DNA of 64,000 nucleotides from Phoronis australis. Taxonomy: Eukaryota > Phoronida > Phoronidae. How positions within the stretch are numbered: the stretch's first letter is position 1; each line of letters opens with the position of its first letter. A model generated the notes under the pieces. That model saw only the letters and a program-made list of their open reading frames with translations, did no database searches and was not told where the DNA came from. The translations under genes were made by a program, and so were the position numbers. Shown piece after piece: positions 10,653-20,760 of the stretch. Location of the stretch: assembly GCA_002633005.1 (NCBI GenBank), contig NMRA01000117.1, positions 186,001 through 250,000 of the forward strand, written 5' to 3'.

Positions 10653-12346
10653 TGAACTGGGCGTCCAATGATGAACAGGGCATCCTAGCTAGAGTGTCTC
10701 CATTTGACTCAGGTGTCCAACCTCGTGTCGAAGGCCTGAATGGAAACTGATATCCCGTAACTGAGCCTCTCCGCCCAGTCATTTCAGTGCCCACCAGTTT
10801 GATAGTGTACGCTAATACAGTTACTCGTGAACTACTCGTCTTTTACTAGACTGATTTTCCATGATCTTGCTTTTTTTGCAAGATTCATATGTTTCTGGAA
10901 TGCAGGGTACAAGAGTCTGATAAATGATGAAAATAGTTGAGAGCAAATTGTAGACAAATGTTTCTTTGTTGTCATTTGCTTTCTAACCATGGCCAAGAAT
11001 AACTGCTGGTCACAATACAGGAACATAATCAGCTTAAGTTTAATTTTGATGACAGTTTTCAAACACGATTTAAAGAAATTGTTGTTTTACAGTGTATCCC
11101 ACCATCTTCTGATTGAGATTTTACCTTGCAGTAAAGTACAGTATATTATACATGTCTTCATGCAACGTGCAAAATGTGTATTTTTAGCCTGAAGGTTACA
11201 GGTGATGTACCAAATGGGTGGACAGCTCTGCAACTCACTATGCAAAAGGAAAAGTTCTGTGACATCTTTATTAAAACTGTTGAATGTTTTTGATGTGAAA
11301 TAATGCTGAGCTCATCGAGTTTAATGACTTTGTTTGTCTTAATGCCCATCACCAAAATTTCTCCTTGTTAAACACCCATGCTCGACTTTGCACACACCCC
11401 CAATTTGTAGGATTTACACTTCCTTGAAAGTCACAGTGTCTCCAGCATTTTTGTGAGGAGTTTTGCTTTCAAAACGTATGCAACTCGCATTGGTAACACA
11501 CATTCGGTTTCAGTTCCACCTTGCTGTCATCTGACAAGAAAATTGAACCTTTTACTGAGGGAGTTGTAAGATGGTTCTTTTGGCTTGTGCGCATTCTTAT
11601 ATTAGTTTACGTTTGTGCAAAAAAATGGCAGAAGGCCATTTGAGTTAGCTGGTTTACTGTTTAGCTGTCCATCCCTTGTTTTTGAAATTCCATGGCCTGA
11701 TGTCAGAAATTTCCAATAAAATTTCCTTGGGCAATAACTCAGAGGATTACTATATTTAGTTTGGTAACAATAAACAATAGAGAGAAAGTGTCCTTTGGAC
11801 AAGTGCAGTGTTGTATTTACAGAAACGGAATGGCATTGTTGTATTTCAGAATGTTTGTATTGGTCATGTTTGTGTGCATGTACCATGCAAATGTAGTGAC
11901 AGACAATACAGGTGTTGTGTGTTTTGAAGTTTCCTGTTCAGGAGAATTATTCTTTTGCAGATTTTTTCATTCTCAAGGGTGTTGTTTTATTTTCTGAGTT
12001 TCTGAGCTAATTTGTCATCAGTTGTTTGTTAGGCCAACCATTCTAGTTTACGTGGGATTAGTACATGAGAACGCAGTGCTGTCTTTGAAAGCTTGTTTTG
12101 GTTCATGTCTTGTAGTGGAGCAATTTGTTGCTGTTCCTTCATTGGTGGTTAATGTTTCTAATTGCACATGAGAAAGCCATGGACTGAATATGTTTGAGTG
12201 ATTGTTTGAACAGGATAATTTATGTCCACTTATTTAATTTGGTGTAGTTTGTGCCTACGATATCATTTAATTAAGCACAGTGTGGGACTTACATAGTGCT
12301 CTTAATGTGAATGTGTATTTAAGGTATTTCTATTTAATTTTTACAG
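10653..12346. other. Spacer upstream of MED9 last exon
   Basis: No recognised coding exon. The upstream exon(s) of MED9, which should encode a segment like the FLPLVH motif and end in phase 2, were searched for by eye on the plus strand and not found. Either they lie further upstream or they have diverged. Confidence 0.35.
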
Positions 12347-12560
12347 CACCGAGAAAGATGGTCACGATGTCAATCAGAAAGTGAGTGAATTGACATCCAA
12401 GCTTCAGCTTGCTCGTAATCAAATTGAAAAGTTGCCAGGAATTGAGTACAGTGAAGAAGAACAAAAGAAACAGGTGGAAGTATTGAGACGACAACTGGAA
12501 ATAAAAACAGAGTTACTGTTGAAGTACAAGAACGCATCAGGGTTTGAGATCGCCAAGTGA
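12347..12560 (+). CDS. MED9: MED9, last exon
   Basis: Mediator subunit 9 (middle module, RNA polymerase II transcription, nuclear). The exon follows acceptor tttttacag. It reads TEKDGHDVNQKVSELTSKLQ, then LARNQIEKLPGIEYSEEEQK, then a coiled-coil-like segment ending ELLLKYKNASGFEIAK and TGA. The C-terminus of human MED9 has the same order: an amphipathic helix, MPGI, S.E.QQ..L..LR.Q...K.ELL.KYK, then FEI.K. Seventy codons are present, and the first base completes a codon split in phase 2. No polyadenylation signal follows before the GEMIN6 acceptor. The N-terminal exon was not located. Confidence 0.85.
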
Positions 12561-12598
12561 TGCTTTGACGATAATTTAATACTTGTTCTGCTCTCTCT

Positions 12599-12607
12599 GG
12601 TTCTCAG
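12599..12607 (+). promoter_or_regulatory. Splice acceptor between MED9 stop and GEMIN6 start
   Basis: The pyrimidine-rich stretch tgctctctctggttctcag ends at 12607, 47 nt after the MED9 stop codon and 6 nt before the GEMIN6 ATG. It could be used by cis-splicing from an exon upstream of the MED9 terminal exon or, less conventionally, by a trans-spliced leader. A weak donor at the MED9 stop (aa|gtgatg) would not restore the GEMIN6 frame. Confidence 0.7.
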
Positions 12608-12613
12608 CTTGCC

Positions 12614-13141
12614 ATGGAACTTGGGGGTTCAGAATTGCATCCTGTGTTTCATCGTGATCCAAGTGAAATGATGCAGTACGTGTATAAACAAGTGGTCGTT
12701 ACCTGTGCAGATAACAAGCAGTACAGTGGCTGGGTGTTTACTGTTGATCCTGTTACTGGCGATATGGTGCTTAAGCACTTTGAAGAGTCTAACAATGACG
12801 TCACTCTCGTCATGGGTCACTGTATTGACTCTGTCACTGTGACCAATGACTGTACAGATACTCATAAGTGTACACTGGATTCCTTGTTCAAACCCGAGGA
12901 GGGTGTTGACTTATCGCCTGTGGAAATCAACACTCGATTTAAGAAGTTGAAAATTTGGTTAGAGCGCAACCTCATCCCAGTAACAGTGACTGGGGATAGT
13001 GCAGATGTGCTGTGCATTGCTGATGCTGTATATATTGACCCACCATACTTTGCAAGCAGTTGTAGCAGTACCAACGAGATCATTCTGGGGAAAGTGCAAG
13101 GACTTGTGCAAAATCTTCCGAGTAATATTGATGACTGGTAA
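12614..13141 (+). CDS. GEMIN6: GEMIN6
   Basis: Gemin6, an Sm-fold subunit of the SMN complex that helps assemble Sm rings on snRNAs. The 175-residue ORF is complete and close to the human length (167). Residues about 20-90 form the Sm-like domain: YVYKQVVVTCADNKQYSGWV, then F.VDPVTGDMVLKHFEE and VMGHCIDSVTV. The C-terminal half has WLERNLIPVTVTGDSADVLC, IDPPYF and SSTNEIILGKVQ, closely matching human WLEKNHIPIT, IDPPY and SSSNEIILSRVQ. The start follows an acceptor (ggttctcag at 12599-12607) by six bases, so the coding region is a single exon with a spliced 5' end. It begins only 53 bp after the MED9 stop. Confidence 0.93.
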   Translation: MELGGSELHPVFHRDPSEMMQYVYKQVVVTCADNKQYSGWVFTVDPVTGDMVLKHFEESNNDVTLVMGHCIDSVTVTNDCTDTHKCTLDSLFKPEEGVDLSPVEINTRFKKLKIWLERNLIPVTVTGDSADVLCIADAVYIDPPYFASSCSSTNEIILGKVQGLVQNLPSNIDDW

Positions 13142-14627
13142 GACTTGAAAAAGATACGAGATTTGCAGCAGCCTCCCACTGGGCATATAGTTAGACAGTT
13201 TGAATATAAGCTCTTAAATAAGTTCTACAGAAGAACCTCTATCTGTAATGTTTGTGAACCAGCTCGAGTTGCAATGTTAAACAAACACTAGCTAAGCTTA
13301 AAAGAGGGTTGCTGTTGTTCCTAATGGAATTAAGTTAGCTAAAAACTGAAGAAAATAGCGCGAGACAAGGTATTCCATGGGCGTGCCATCATAGACAAAG
13401 ACCAGACAGCTGTTCATCACCATCTCAATAGGTCAAGGGTCCCACTCCCATATGTCTAATCACATGCATGCGTTTTTCAAGTAGTACATTTGTTTCACTG
13501 ATCTCAGCTGTGAATTTACAGCTGTTCTTGGTGATTTGTTGAATGGTGATGACGTGGTATAAATCTGCTCTTTACTTATACATGGGTTCAAATTTTTGCC
13601 GTTTTGTTCACTTTGTGCATAGCTAAGTTAAAATTTAACTGATATTCCCTCAGCTGCCAGTGTACCAAGGTTGAGCAGAGTTCAGGGGTTTCCACGAGTA
13701 TCTGAATATGGCAGGTTTGATTCTACAACTGTCATTGACCTTCTTTTAACATAGACATTTTTATTGCAAGTTAGGTTTTCATTCTTATTTGTAACATAGG
13801 ACAACTGCTTACAAATTGAAATAGTGGAGCAGTTATGATTATTATTGTAATGGTTTTACCAGAAATACTTTTATTTAAACATCAAGGGCTTGTTTCTCAA
13901 AGAGTAGGCAAAAGTCAGAACTCTGACTATAAATAGCCAGAAATTGATTTTTGTCTCGTTTTTGAGCAGACTATGTATTTCTGTCGTTTGATTTTGAGTT
14001 GAGATTTTCGTCCTTTCAGCCATAGCCTGATTTTTGTGAAACAGACTAAGCCATGCGTACTTTTGGATTCAGTTTTGGCCGAAAGTCTAAAGAAAAAAAT
14101 CAATAGACTCTAGGAGAAACAGGCCCAATCTGTTACTATGGTCTTGACTGTTTATTGGTAAGTTTATGTGGGATGCTTCAGAATTTAATAGTTCAAAGGA
14201 TTTACACAATCTTTGAGTCATTTTAGTTATGTATAATAGTTAGTTGAGACTAAGAAATAACGGTCAGTTGACATGAATTTCAAAAATAAACGTAAAGGCA
14301 GAACATTTCAGTTTAAAAGTATATTGATCTTCGCAGAAAGAAATTAGCCATCTCTTCCTATAATGATTCACTTAAAACAATAACTTCTGAGACTAGGTCA
14401 AAATCAGATTGCAGTGACACATCAGGTTAAAACATTAAGACTCCAATAGGAGTTGTGATAGAGAGTCTTCAGTTTGTGACATCTTCACTGTAATACTTGC
14501 CAACAACTTACCTATGTCACAATACGTGATTACTGATTTAAGCAGTAAGCAATGAAAAGCTCTTAACAAAAATAATGAATCTAAAATGACAGGACAGCTA
14601 ACCTGAAAATTGTTGTAACCACAGTTT
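13142..14627. other. Spacer downstream of GEMIN6
   Basis: Contains the GEMIN6 3' UTR. No canonical AATAAA was seen close to the stop; the nearest similar word is AAATAAG near 13215. Nothing else was recognised. Confidence 0.35.
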
Positions 14628-14741
14628 CAAATGTTCACTAGTCAATATGACCTGCTGAGTACAGGTCAAAACTTGTCATGTTTACAAATGTTCACCAGTC
14701 AACATGACCTACTGAGTACAGGTCAAAACTTTCCATGCATA
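14628..14741. repeat. Two-copy 57-bp tandem repeat
   Basis: Units at 14628-14684 and 14685-14741 share CAAATGTTCAC.AGTCAA, TGACCT.CTGAGTACAGG and TCAAAACTT with a few differences. No function is suggested. Confidence 0.85.
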
Positions 14742-17214
14742 CAAATTTAGCTACGCCCAAGCTGTGAACAATAGTCAACCAACAAATTAAACCAATTCGA
14801 CTGTCTATTATGACGTCATTTTGATGTTTTGGATCCGGTCAAACAAAAATGAAACCAAAATTAAAAACAATAATTAGGCCAGATTTACAAGCGCTATAAA
14901 TTACTAAGCACTTAAAAGTTTTAGCATGCTATGGACCTGGTCATTCTCTATTCTTTTCAACACAATTGGTACAACCATCGTCGGTGCACTCTAATGAATC
15001 CTAACATATAATTTTTTTAAGTTTCAAGTACTAAAATGCCTGTCATTAAATGAATGGGGGCAACCCAAGACTTGCAAAATTTTTTAACACGTGACGTGTA
15101 TTTTCATTAATATTTGTGGGCAGGTCCAATTTGTGTCATAATCATGGCACGCACGTCATCACTAAACATCCATATAGCAACCTATTGCCCTATTGGCAAT
15201 CATGTCAATAACTTGTGGGAAATCAGCCATGATCTCACATTGCTGTTGCACGTTACCTTGTTGCATTCGGGACCATGGAAAACTTGATGACTTATCCAAG
15301 TGACTACTCATGCACAAGTGTAGGCATGTACTCCGGATGAAGAAAACCGTGTATACTTGTATAGACTGAGAAGTAATACAAGGACTACTTAAAAGAATGC
15401 TAAGCCGTTTTGGTGATTTCCTCCAATCCTCATTCCAACACGTCTACTAATGATCCATTGGCATCTACCAAGCTAAATGCACTCTTTATGTCATAGATTG
15501 GACATTATGCTCCTTGGTGGGTGGTCTATTCCACAGTTGCCGAGTAATTTGCTAAAAGCGTAGGTCACACTTGCTCATTTTCAAATTTCCCTCCAAACTT
15601 TTAAGGGTTGTCGAGGGTTACAGAACATTATTTTGTATCCGAGAACTGGATGGGAAAATCGTTTTAGTATCTGTTAATAGGTCAAAACCTGGTTTGGGGT
15701 CCTTTTGAGCGAGGAACCATGTTATTTTACTTGTTTTGCCAGATGCATGCAATAACTTGGGTCTTATTCCCTGGGGTACTTGACTATATTTTTTGACCGA
15801 GATGTGGCTTCAAAATTAGCATATCCACACATTTAGGGGGTGGATTTGAAAAATGGTACCTACTTGCCAGGAGATTCTATAAAAAGTCACCTTGTAGGAA
15901 CTAGAAATGCCAAACTTTTATAAAGGTTAGTTCGACAAACCTAACCATTTCGACAACACAAATTTCAAGCCGGAAAGGGTACAAGATGCCATGTGGTCAA
16001 AAATGAGTACAACTTTTGCAACAAGTTTTAAAAATATAATTATTAAAAACTCTTCAGTAGATGTGCTTAGTTGGAGAAGGGACCTTTTATAGAGTTCTCA
16101 ACTCCCAAAATGAACCTTTTGTACGGATCTTTTTTTACAGAAGGCACCCTTTAGTAACAAATGTCAAAAGGCACACTGTTATTGAGAAACTGACTGAAAA
16201 AGTAACCGTTCAGAACAGAACATCCCAAACACCCCTTGTATGGGAGTACCCGCGATCTTGTGGACGGATGTGGAGAAGTTTCAAAGTGACAACAAAGGGT
16301 TAAAAATTCACTTCCAACTGTTAAGCCATCCGAACAAAAAAGAATTGGAATTAGTCCTCTTCCCCCATGGAGCACTGGATTACAATTCCTGTTGGCCTAA
16401 AAATCCTTATCGTGACGGGACATCATTTGCATTACTTTGAAAAACATACTTGGGACAATCGTGGGGATGGACAGTCTTTCCAAAGTTTGATCACTTCGAT
16501 CTGATCAAAAGAAATTCTCAATTCAAACTGGATGTTAAAACAGGCAACAACTAAATGGTCAGGACATTATTAATTTCAGTTACATTTGCTAAGCATATTT
16601 CTTGATTTTACATTTGACCAATAATGGAAATGAGTTCTTAAAGCCTACCTTCAACAAAATTTTATTATTTTAGACGTATTCGGCTAACCTTAGTAAAATA
16701 AGAAAACAAGTTCGATCACGCAAATATAAGCCAGTCAAATGATATGTGAACCTGCCTTTTCGTGCCATGTTGTGTCACTGCGAGATCTCAGCACAAGCAA
16801 CAAAAGGCCAATAACAGTTGTATTGAATAGGAATTTGAATAGTGCAGGTGTTATTCGCAGCTGTTTGAATGAAAAGGTGATTCTCGTGGTGACGTAAACA
16901 AAAGCAAGCCAATACGCCAGACAGTTCGTTACATTTGGCAATTTATGGTATTAGTTGGCTCAGAGCGATGCTCTTAACATAATGTAAGAACCAAGTTTAC
17001 AGTTGTTACTGTTGAAGATAGGCTTTAAATCTGCTTTGAGTTGGTGATGCAGTGACATCATGACTAAACTCTCTTGACCCACTTACACCCACCTCTAGCC
17101 TATTTACACTGGGTATGACTTCAGTCAGTCATTTCTCCAGTCATCTTCAGGTGAAGAATGAGCACAAATATCTGGCACACTCACGCTGAGCACTTGCATT
17201 ATATTTTCCCTGTT
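14742..17214. other. Non-coding spacer
   Basis: Short overlapping open frames near 16060-16440 have no recognisable domains. No gene is supported. Confidence 0.35.
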
Positions 17215-17400
17215 CATGACTCAGTGGCCCAGTGGGGAATGCTGAACCGACAACCGAAAGGTTCCAAGTTCAAACACTACCATGTACCAGGACTGTACCA
17301 GATACCCATTGTACTAACGCTGTAACACTTGAAGATGGCCAGAGGAACGACCTAGGGAAATATCATGATAATGTTATAGAGGCCAAAGGTTGGAGTAAAT
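17215..17400 (+). mobile_element. tRNA-derived SINE (candidate)
   Basis: A tRNA-like head has a possible A box (tggcccagtgg at 17225-17235) and, about 31 bp later, a B-box-like aagttcaaacac at 17266-17277 inside a short inverted stem. A non-tRNA body follows. The spacing fits a pol III internal promoter. A second copy, which would settle the call, was not found in this window. Confidence 0.45.
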
Positions 17401-17977
17401 AGACCAAGAGATTTTAGACATGTTAATAAATGGAAATGATATGCAATTCCAAGACAATCAGGTGGTGGAAACAATACCGGGGCCACGCTTTTCAATTCCA
17501 GCTTCAATCCCCTAAATCTCAGTCCTAGACCAGCAAATACTCAACCCACAGTACAAATTCCATACCTGTGCCCCTAAACTCCAAACACGTGTCAGAAATA
17601 CTCCATACACGGTGACCAAACTTAATACCCAGTTTCTACCCCCTGACAGTGAAGAAACCCTAAAATCCAATCCTTTGAGTTGTTGTACAATCCTAATCAA
17701 AATAATATGGAGTGCAAAACTAAGCTATGCTCTTTCCTAAACAACAGACCTAGACAACAAGCTTATCAGCTTCACTGATAGAGTGTACTGATTCACTCTT
17801 CAACAAATACATGTGGAATGTAATATTTTCTCCAGTAGCACAGTACTCATTTGGCACATTATTGCTGTGATAAAGCTTCTTTCAGATCATCCATGCATAA
17901 CAAAAGCAAAAAATAAAGATATAAACTTGTCATTCGTCAATGGCTCGACAGCAATTGGTGACTGTGTCTAACACACT

Positions 17978-18871
17978 TCACCCATTGTCGTTTTTTTGAT
18001 ATAATCTGTCATTTTCAAATTCAACAAAGTCATCAAGTAAACTAGGCCAAGCCTCAGTGTCATCATAGCTACTGAGGTTATCCCCCACTTGTTCTACAAA
18101 GTTATAAAACATGTCCCATGTGTCGCGAGAAATCCCTCGAATATTAGAATGTTGTTGCAGAAAATTAATCCACCTGGACAGAATCGTTGGCTCCTGCTGG
18201 CTATATACCAGTGTCCACAAACTGATGGCCATGTCTAAAGGCAAAGTCCTTTGTCCGGTGTCGGCATCTAATCCAAACCTATAAGTCCAGCGATAAAGAC
18301 TTTTGAAAGACTGCTTGTTACTTTGCACTTCAGCTAGCATTTCTGGAAATTTTGATTGAATTCCTCTGATTGAATCCACTTTCAAAGCTTTACATCCATG
18401 TGTAAATTCATCCCGTGTAAATCGACACATGGTTTCTGCATTGAATTTCCACGCCAGTACCAAGACTATAAATTCCTCAGGCTTAACATTAAGATCCAAG
18501 CAAAAGCGCTCTATGCCTTCATCGGCTATGTGATCCTCATTTGGATCTTTGTAGTTTTGGAACAACACATTCATCTTAGTCTCCGAGCATTCAGAAGAGC
18601 GACTTAATGTTCCACCTGAACTATGCTTGTTGTGAACATCACCCCCTCCACTGCCTGAACTGTGTCGTTTTATGGGCGGCAATTTGGAGTAATGTGTAAA
18701 CTGCTTTTTCTCCATAGGCATAGCAGCATCTCTGATTGGTCCTATAGGTGGCAGTGCATTAGATGGTGGTAAGCGGGTAGCCAACTCCACGGTGTGGAGC
18801 TGGTCGGCACCAGTTCTTCCATTACTTGCTTTGTGACTTGATTCTTGACAACAGCCCAGACACTGACCCAT
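17978..18871 (-). CDS. DCUN1D3: DCUN1D3-type DCN1-like protein
   Basis: Co-E3 for cullin neddylation. The ORF is open 16 codons further upstream, but the start is placed at MGQCLGCC because this is the conserved Gly-2/Cys N-myristoylation and palmitoylation motif of DCUN1D3, which targets it to membranes, and because an acceptor lies just upstream. That gives 297 residues, close to the vertebrate 304. Residues 1-90 are a low-complexity linker with a basic patch (KRHSSGSGGG). The PONY/DCN1 domain covers about 98-292, with LFQNYKD, EGIERFCLDL, WKFNAETMCRFTRDEF, LPLDMAISLW and the terminal YDDTEAWPSLLDDFVEF that contacts cullin. There is no N-terminal UBA, as in DCUN1D3. The coding region is one uninterrupted exon. 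Confidence 0.93.
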   Translation of the reverse strand: MGQCLGCCQESSHKASNGRTGADQLHTVELATRLPPSNALPPIGPIRDAAMPMEKKQFTHYSKLPPIKRHSSGSGGGDVHNKHSSGGTLSRSSECSETKMNVLFQNYKDPNEDHIADEGIERFCLDLNVKPEEFIVLVLAWKFNAETMCRFTRDEFTHGCKALKVDSIRGIQSKFPEMLAEVQSNKQSFKSLYRWTYRFGLDADTGQRTLPLDMAISLWTLVYSQQEPTILSRWINFLQQHSNIRGISRDTWDMFYNFVEQVGDNLSSYDDTEAWPSLLDDFVEFENDRLYQKNDNG

Positions 18872-18888
18872 CAGGTTATATTTCAGCT
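18872..18888 (-). promoter_or_regulatory. 5' UTR splice acceptor of DCUN1D3
   Basis: On the minus strand, cttatatttcag is followed by a 15-nt leader and then the ATG at 18871. It implies at least one non-coding 5' exon at higher coordinates, not identified. Use of this acceptor excludes the upstream in-frame Met. Confidence 0.65.
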
Positions 18889-20646
18889 GAAATATAAGGG
18901 ACACAACCTTACAATACAATGCTTAACATTTTAAACATGGGTTTAACTTGAGAAATGCAAACTCTGGGTGAGTAAACAAGAATTTTTTAAGAAGTTGAGG
19001 TTGTGTATTAACCTACAGCAACTGAGTAAACCACACTCTTGCAGACCTCTGCAAGGCCAAACAAAACATTGCCTGAAAATGGACAATGCACCATCTGTTA
19101 GTCACAGGCAAGCCAAGAGTGTGGGTTTTGGTAGCTGAAGTTCTTTGTAGATGGCGTTCACAAGGATCTGGATGAGAGTCAAATAAATAAGCAGATTAGT
19201 TGTAGGAATAATACCAAACAAGGGCATTAAAAATGAAATTTTGAATGGAATTCAGAGTTGTGAGTTGAGCTAAAAGTGTAGGCATAATACTGGATGACAG
19301 TTACATGTAAATCTACCACAAAGCTTGTCAGGCTATACTTGTACATTTCAGTTTCAGATTATTTTGTAGAACATTTATCTCGAGAGATTCTGTGACAAGT
19401 CTGGGCCAGTCTGACTGGTCATAGATAATCTACACATGTATTTTTACAAAATGTCAACTAACATCTGACATGCATAATTGAAACTCCGGAGAAACGAAAG
19501 ATATTTTTTATAAATCTAAACATGTAATTGGACAAAATTCTGTTCCCCTTTTCCCCCAGTTATGACATGTTATAACTAGTCATTCCAGCTTTGCTGATGG
19601 AGAAATCCGCTGTCACACAGTTCATCAAAAACACGGAATTCTAGGTCATTTTAAATGAGTGCTTTTGGCATTACTGCATACATACAAATTTCCCAACAAT
19701 CACAAGGCAATTATAAATACAACTATCTAATAATGCACAATGTCTTACTGACAAATACCAAGTAATATTATAACATAATATAACCAAAAATACTCAAAAA
19801 GTAGCGTGTGTCAGTTAATACAAGGAAGATAGATTTGAACAAGAAAGTTGCGCGCCCAAACAATGCGCTAATTTAGTGGCTGTGAAAAACCACAGCCGTA
19901 TTCCTGGAACAATTAGCAATAGAAGATGTGAGAATTACTCAGAGTATGCTTGATGAGTATATTATGTACTAGTTCCAGGAAAAGACAATCTGTTACAGGA
20001 AGTATTTCTTGTTATCGTCAAGGAAAAATCAGACAAATGAATGTTGCTGAGAAAATGTTTCCTCGAACCTCAATAATAAGGGTCCAACAGACAGCTCCTG
20101 TTTGACAAAATGTCTGGTTCTTGGTTTTATGTCAAAAGGTCAGTTGGAGGCCATCACTGACAAGGGGCGATGTATGCAGATTTGGAAAATCAAGAAACCC
20201 ATCCAATCAGAGTTCCAGGAAGTTAATTACAAACAGTGATTGAATAAATATTCAAATGCTTTCAATTGTTCATTTATTGGTGTAGCAAATGGTATGGTAA
20301 AATAAATTTGAAATTATTTTTTTCAGATTTAATGTAAAAATGATGAAAAAGTGAAGTGTCATTTCTGGATTTCTGTTACAAACATTTTTAGTAAAATAAC
20401 AAAAATGTCCTAATAAAAGCAAAAATTTCAAAAATATTAAGAAATAGACCAACAGGCAACATTTGACCATTGACATAAAAGTGACCCCAAAAAGAATGAT
20501 CAGAAAATTTTAAGTTCATGCCACGATTAACTTTGAAGGACTGAAGAATTTTAAGTTCACCACAAAATGCAACAGTCCAGTGAACTTGAAAAAGGACCCG
20601 TTCATAGGCAGCTTCCATGAGACTGTCATTCTTTCATAGGGTTTTG
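18889..20646. other. DCUN1D3 5' intron or spacer
   Basis: No coding signal recognised. Probably part of the first intron of DCUN1D3. Confidence 0.35.
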
Positions 20647-20760
20647 GGTAATGGTCAGCTATAATGTGCCCTGCAAATTTTGAGGATCAGTTTTCTCCAC
20701 TCAATAACAGGCATCAAATTGGTTTTCAAAATACAGTGACGTTAGATCCAGCTATTGTGA
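20647..20760. mobile_element. Short palindromic MITE, family Q, copy 1
   Basis: Diverged copy of the element at 34264. It shares TAATGGTC, GTGCCC..CAAATTTTGAG, CAGTTTTCTCCACT and AATAACAGGCAT, then the mirrored TGGTTTTCAAAATA and AGCTATTG. The arms are less well matched than in copy 2. Confidence 0.65.

Noticed and set aside
12629-13186. Minus-strand ORFs of 75-105 codons over GEMIN6
   Set aside because: Shadows of the GEMIN6 coding frame.
16735-16941. Possible alternative VPS35L start exon (ATGGCACGAAAAGG on the minus strand near 16770)
   Set aside because: It would require an intron spanning MED9 and GEMIN6, and the 8555 exon fits phase and sequence better.
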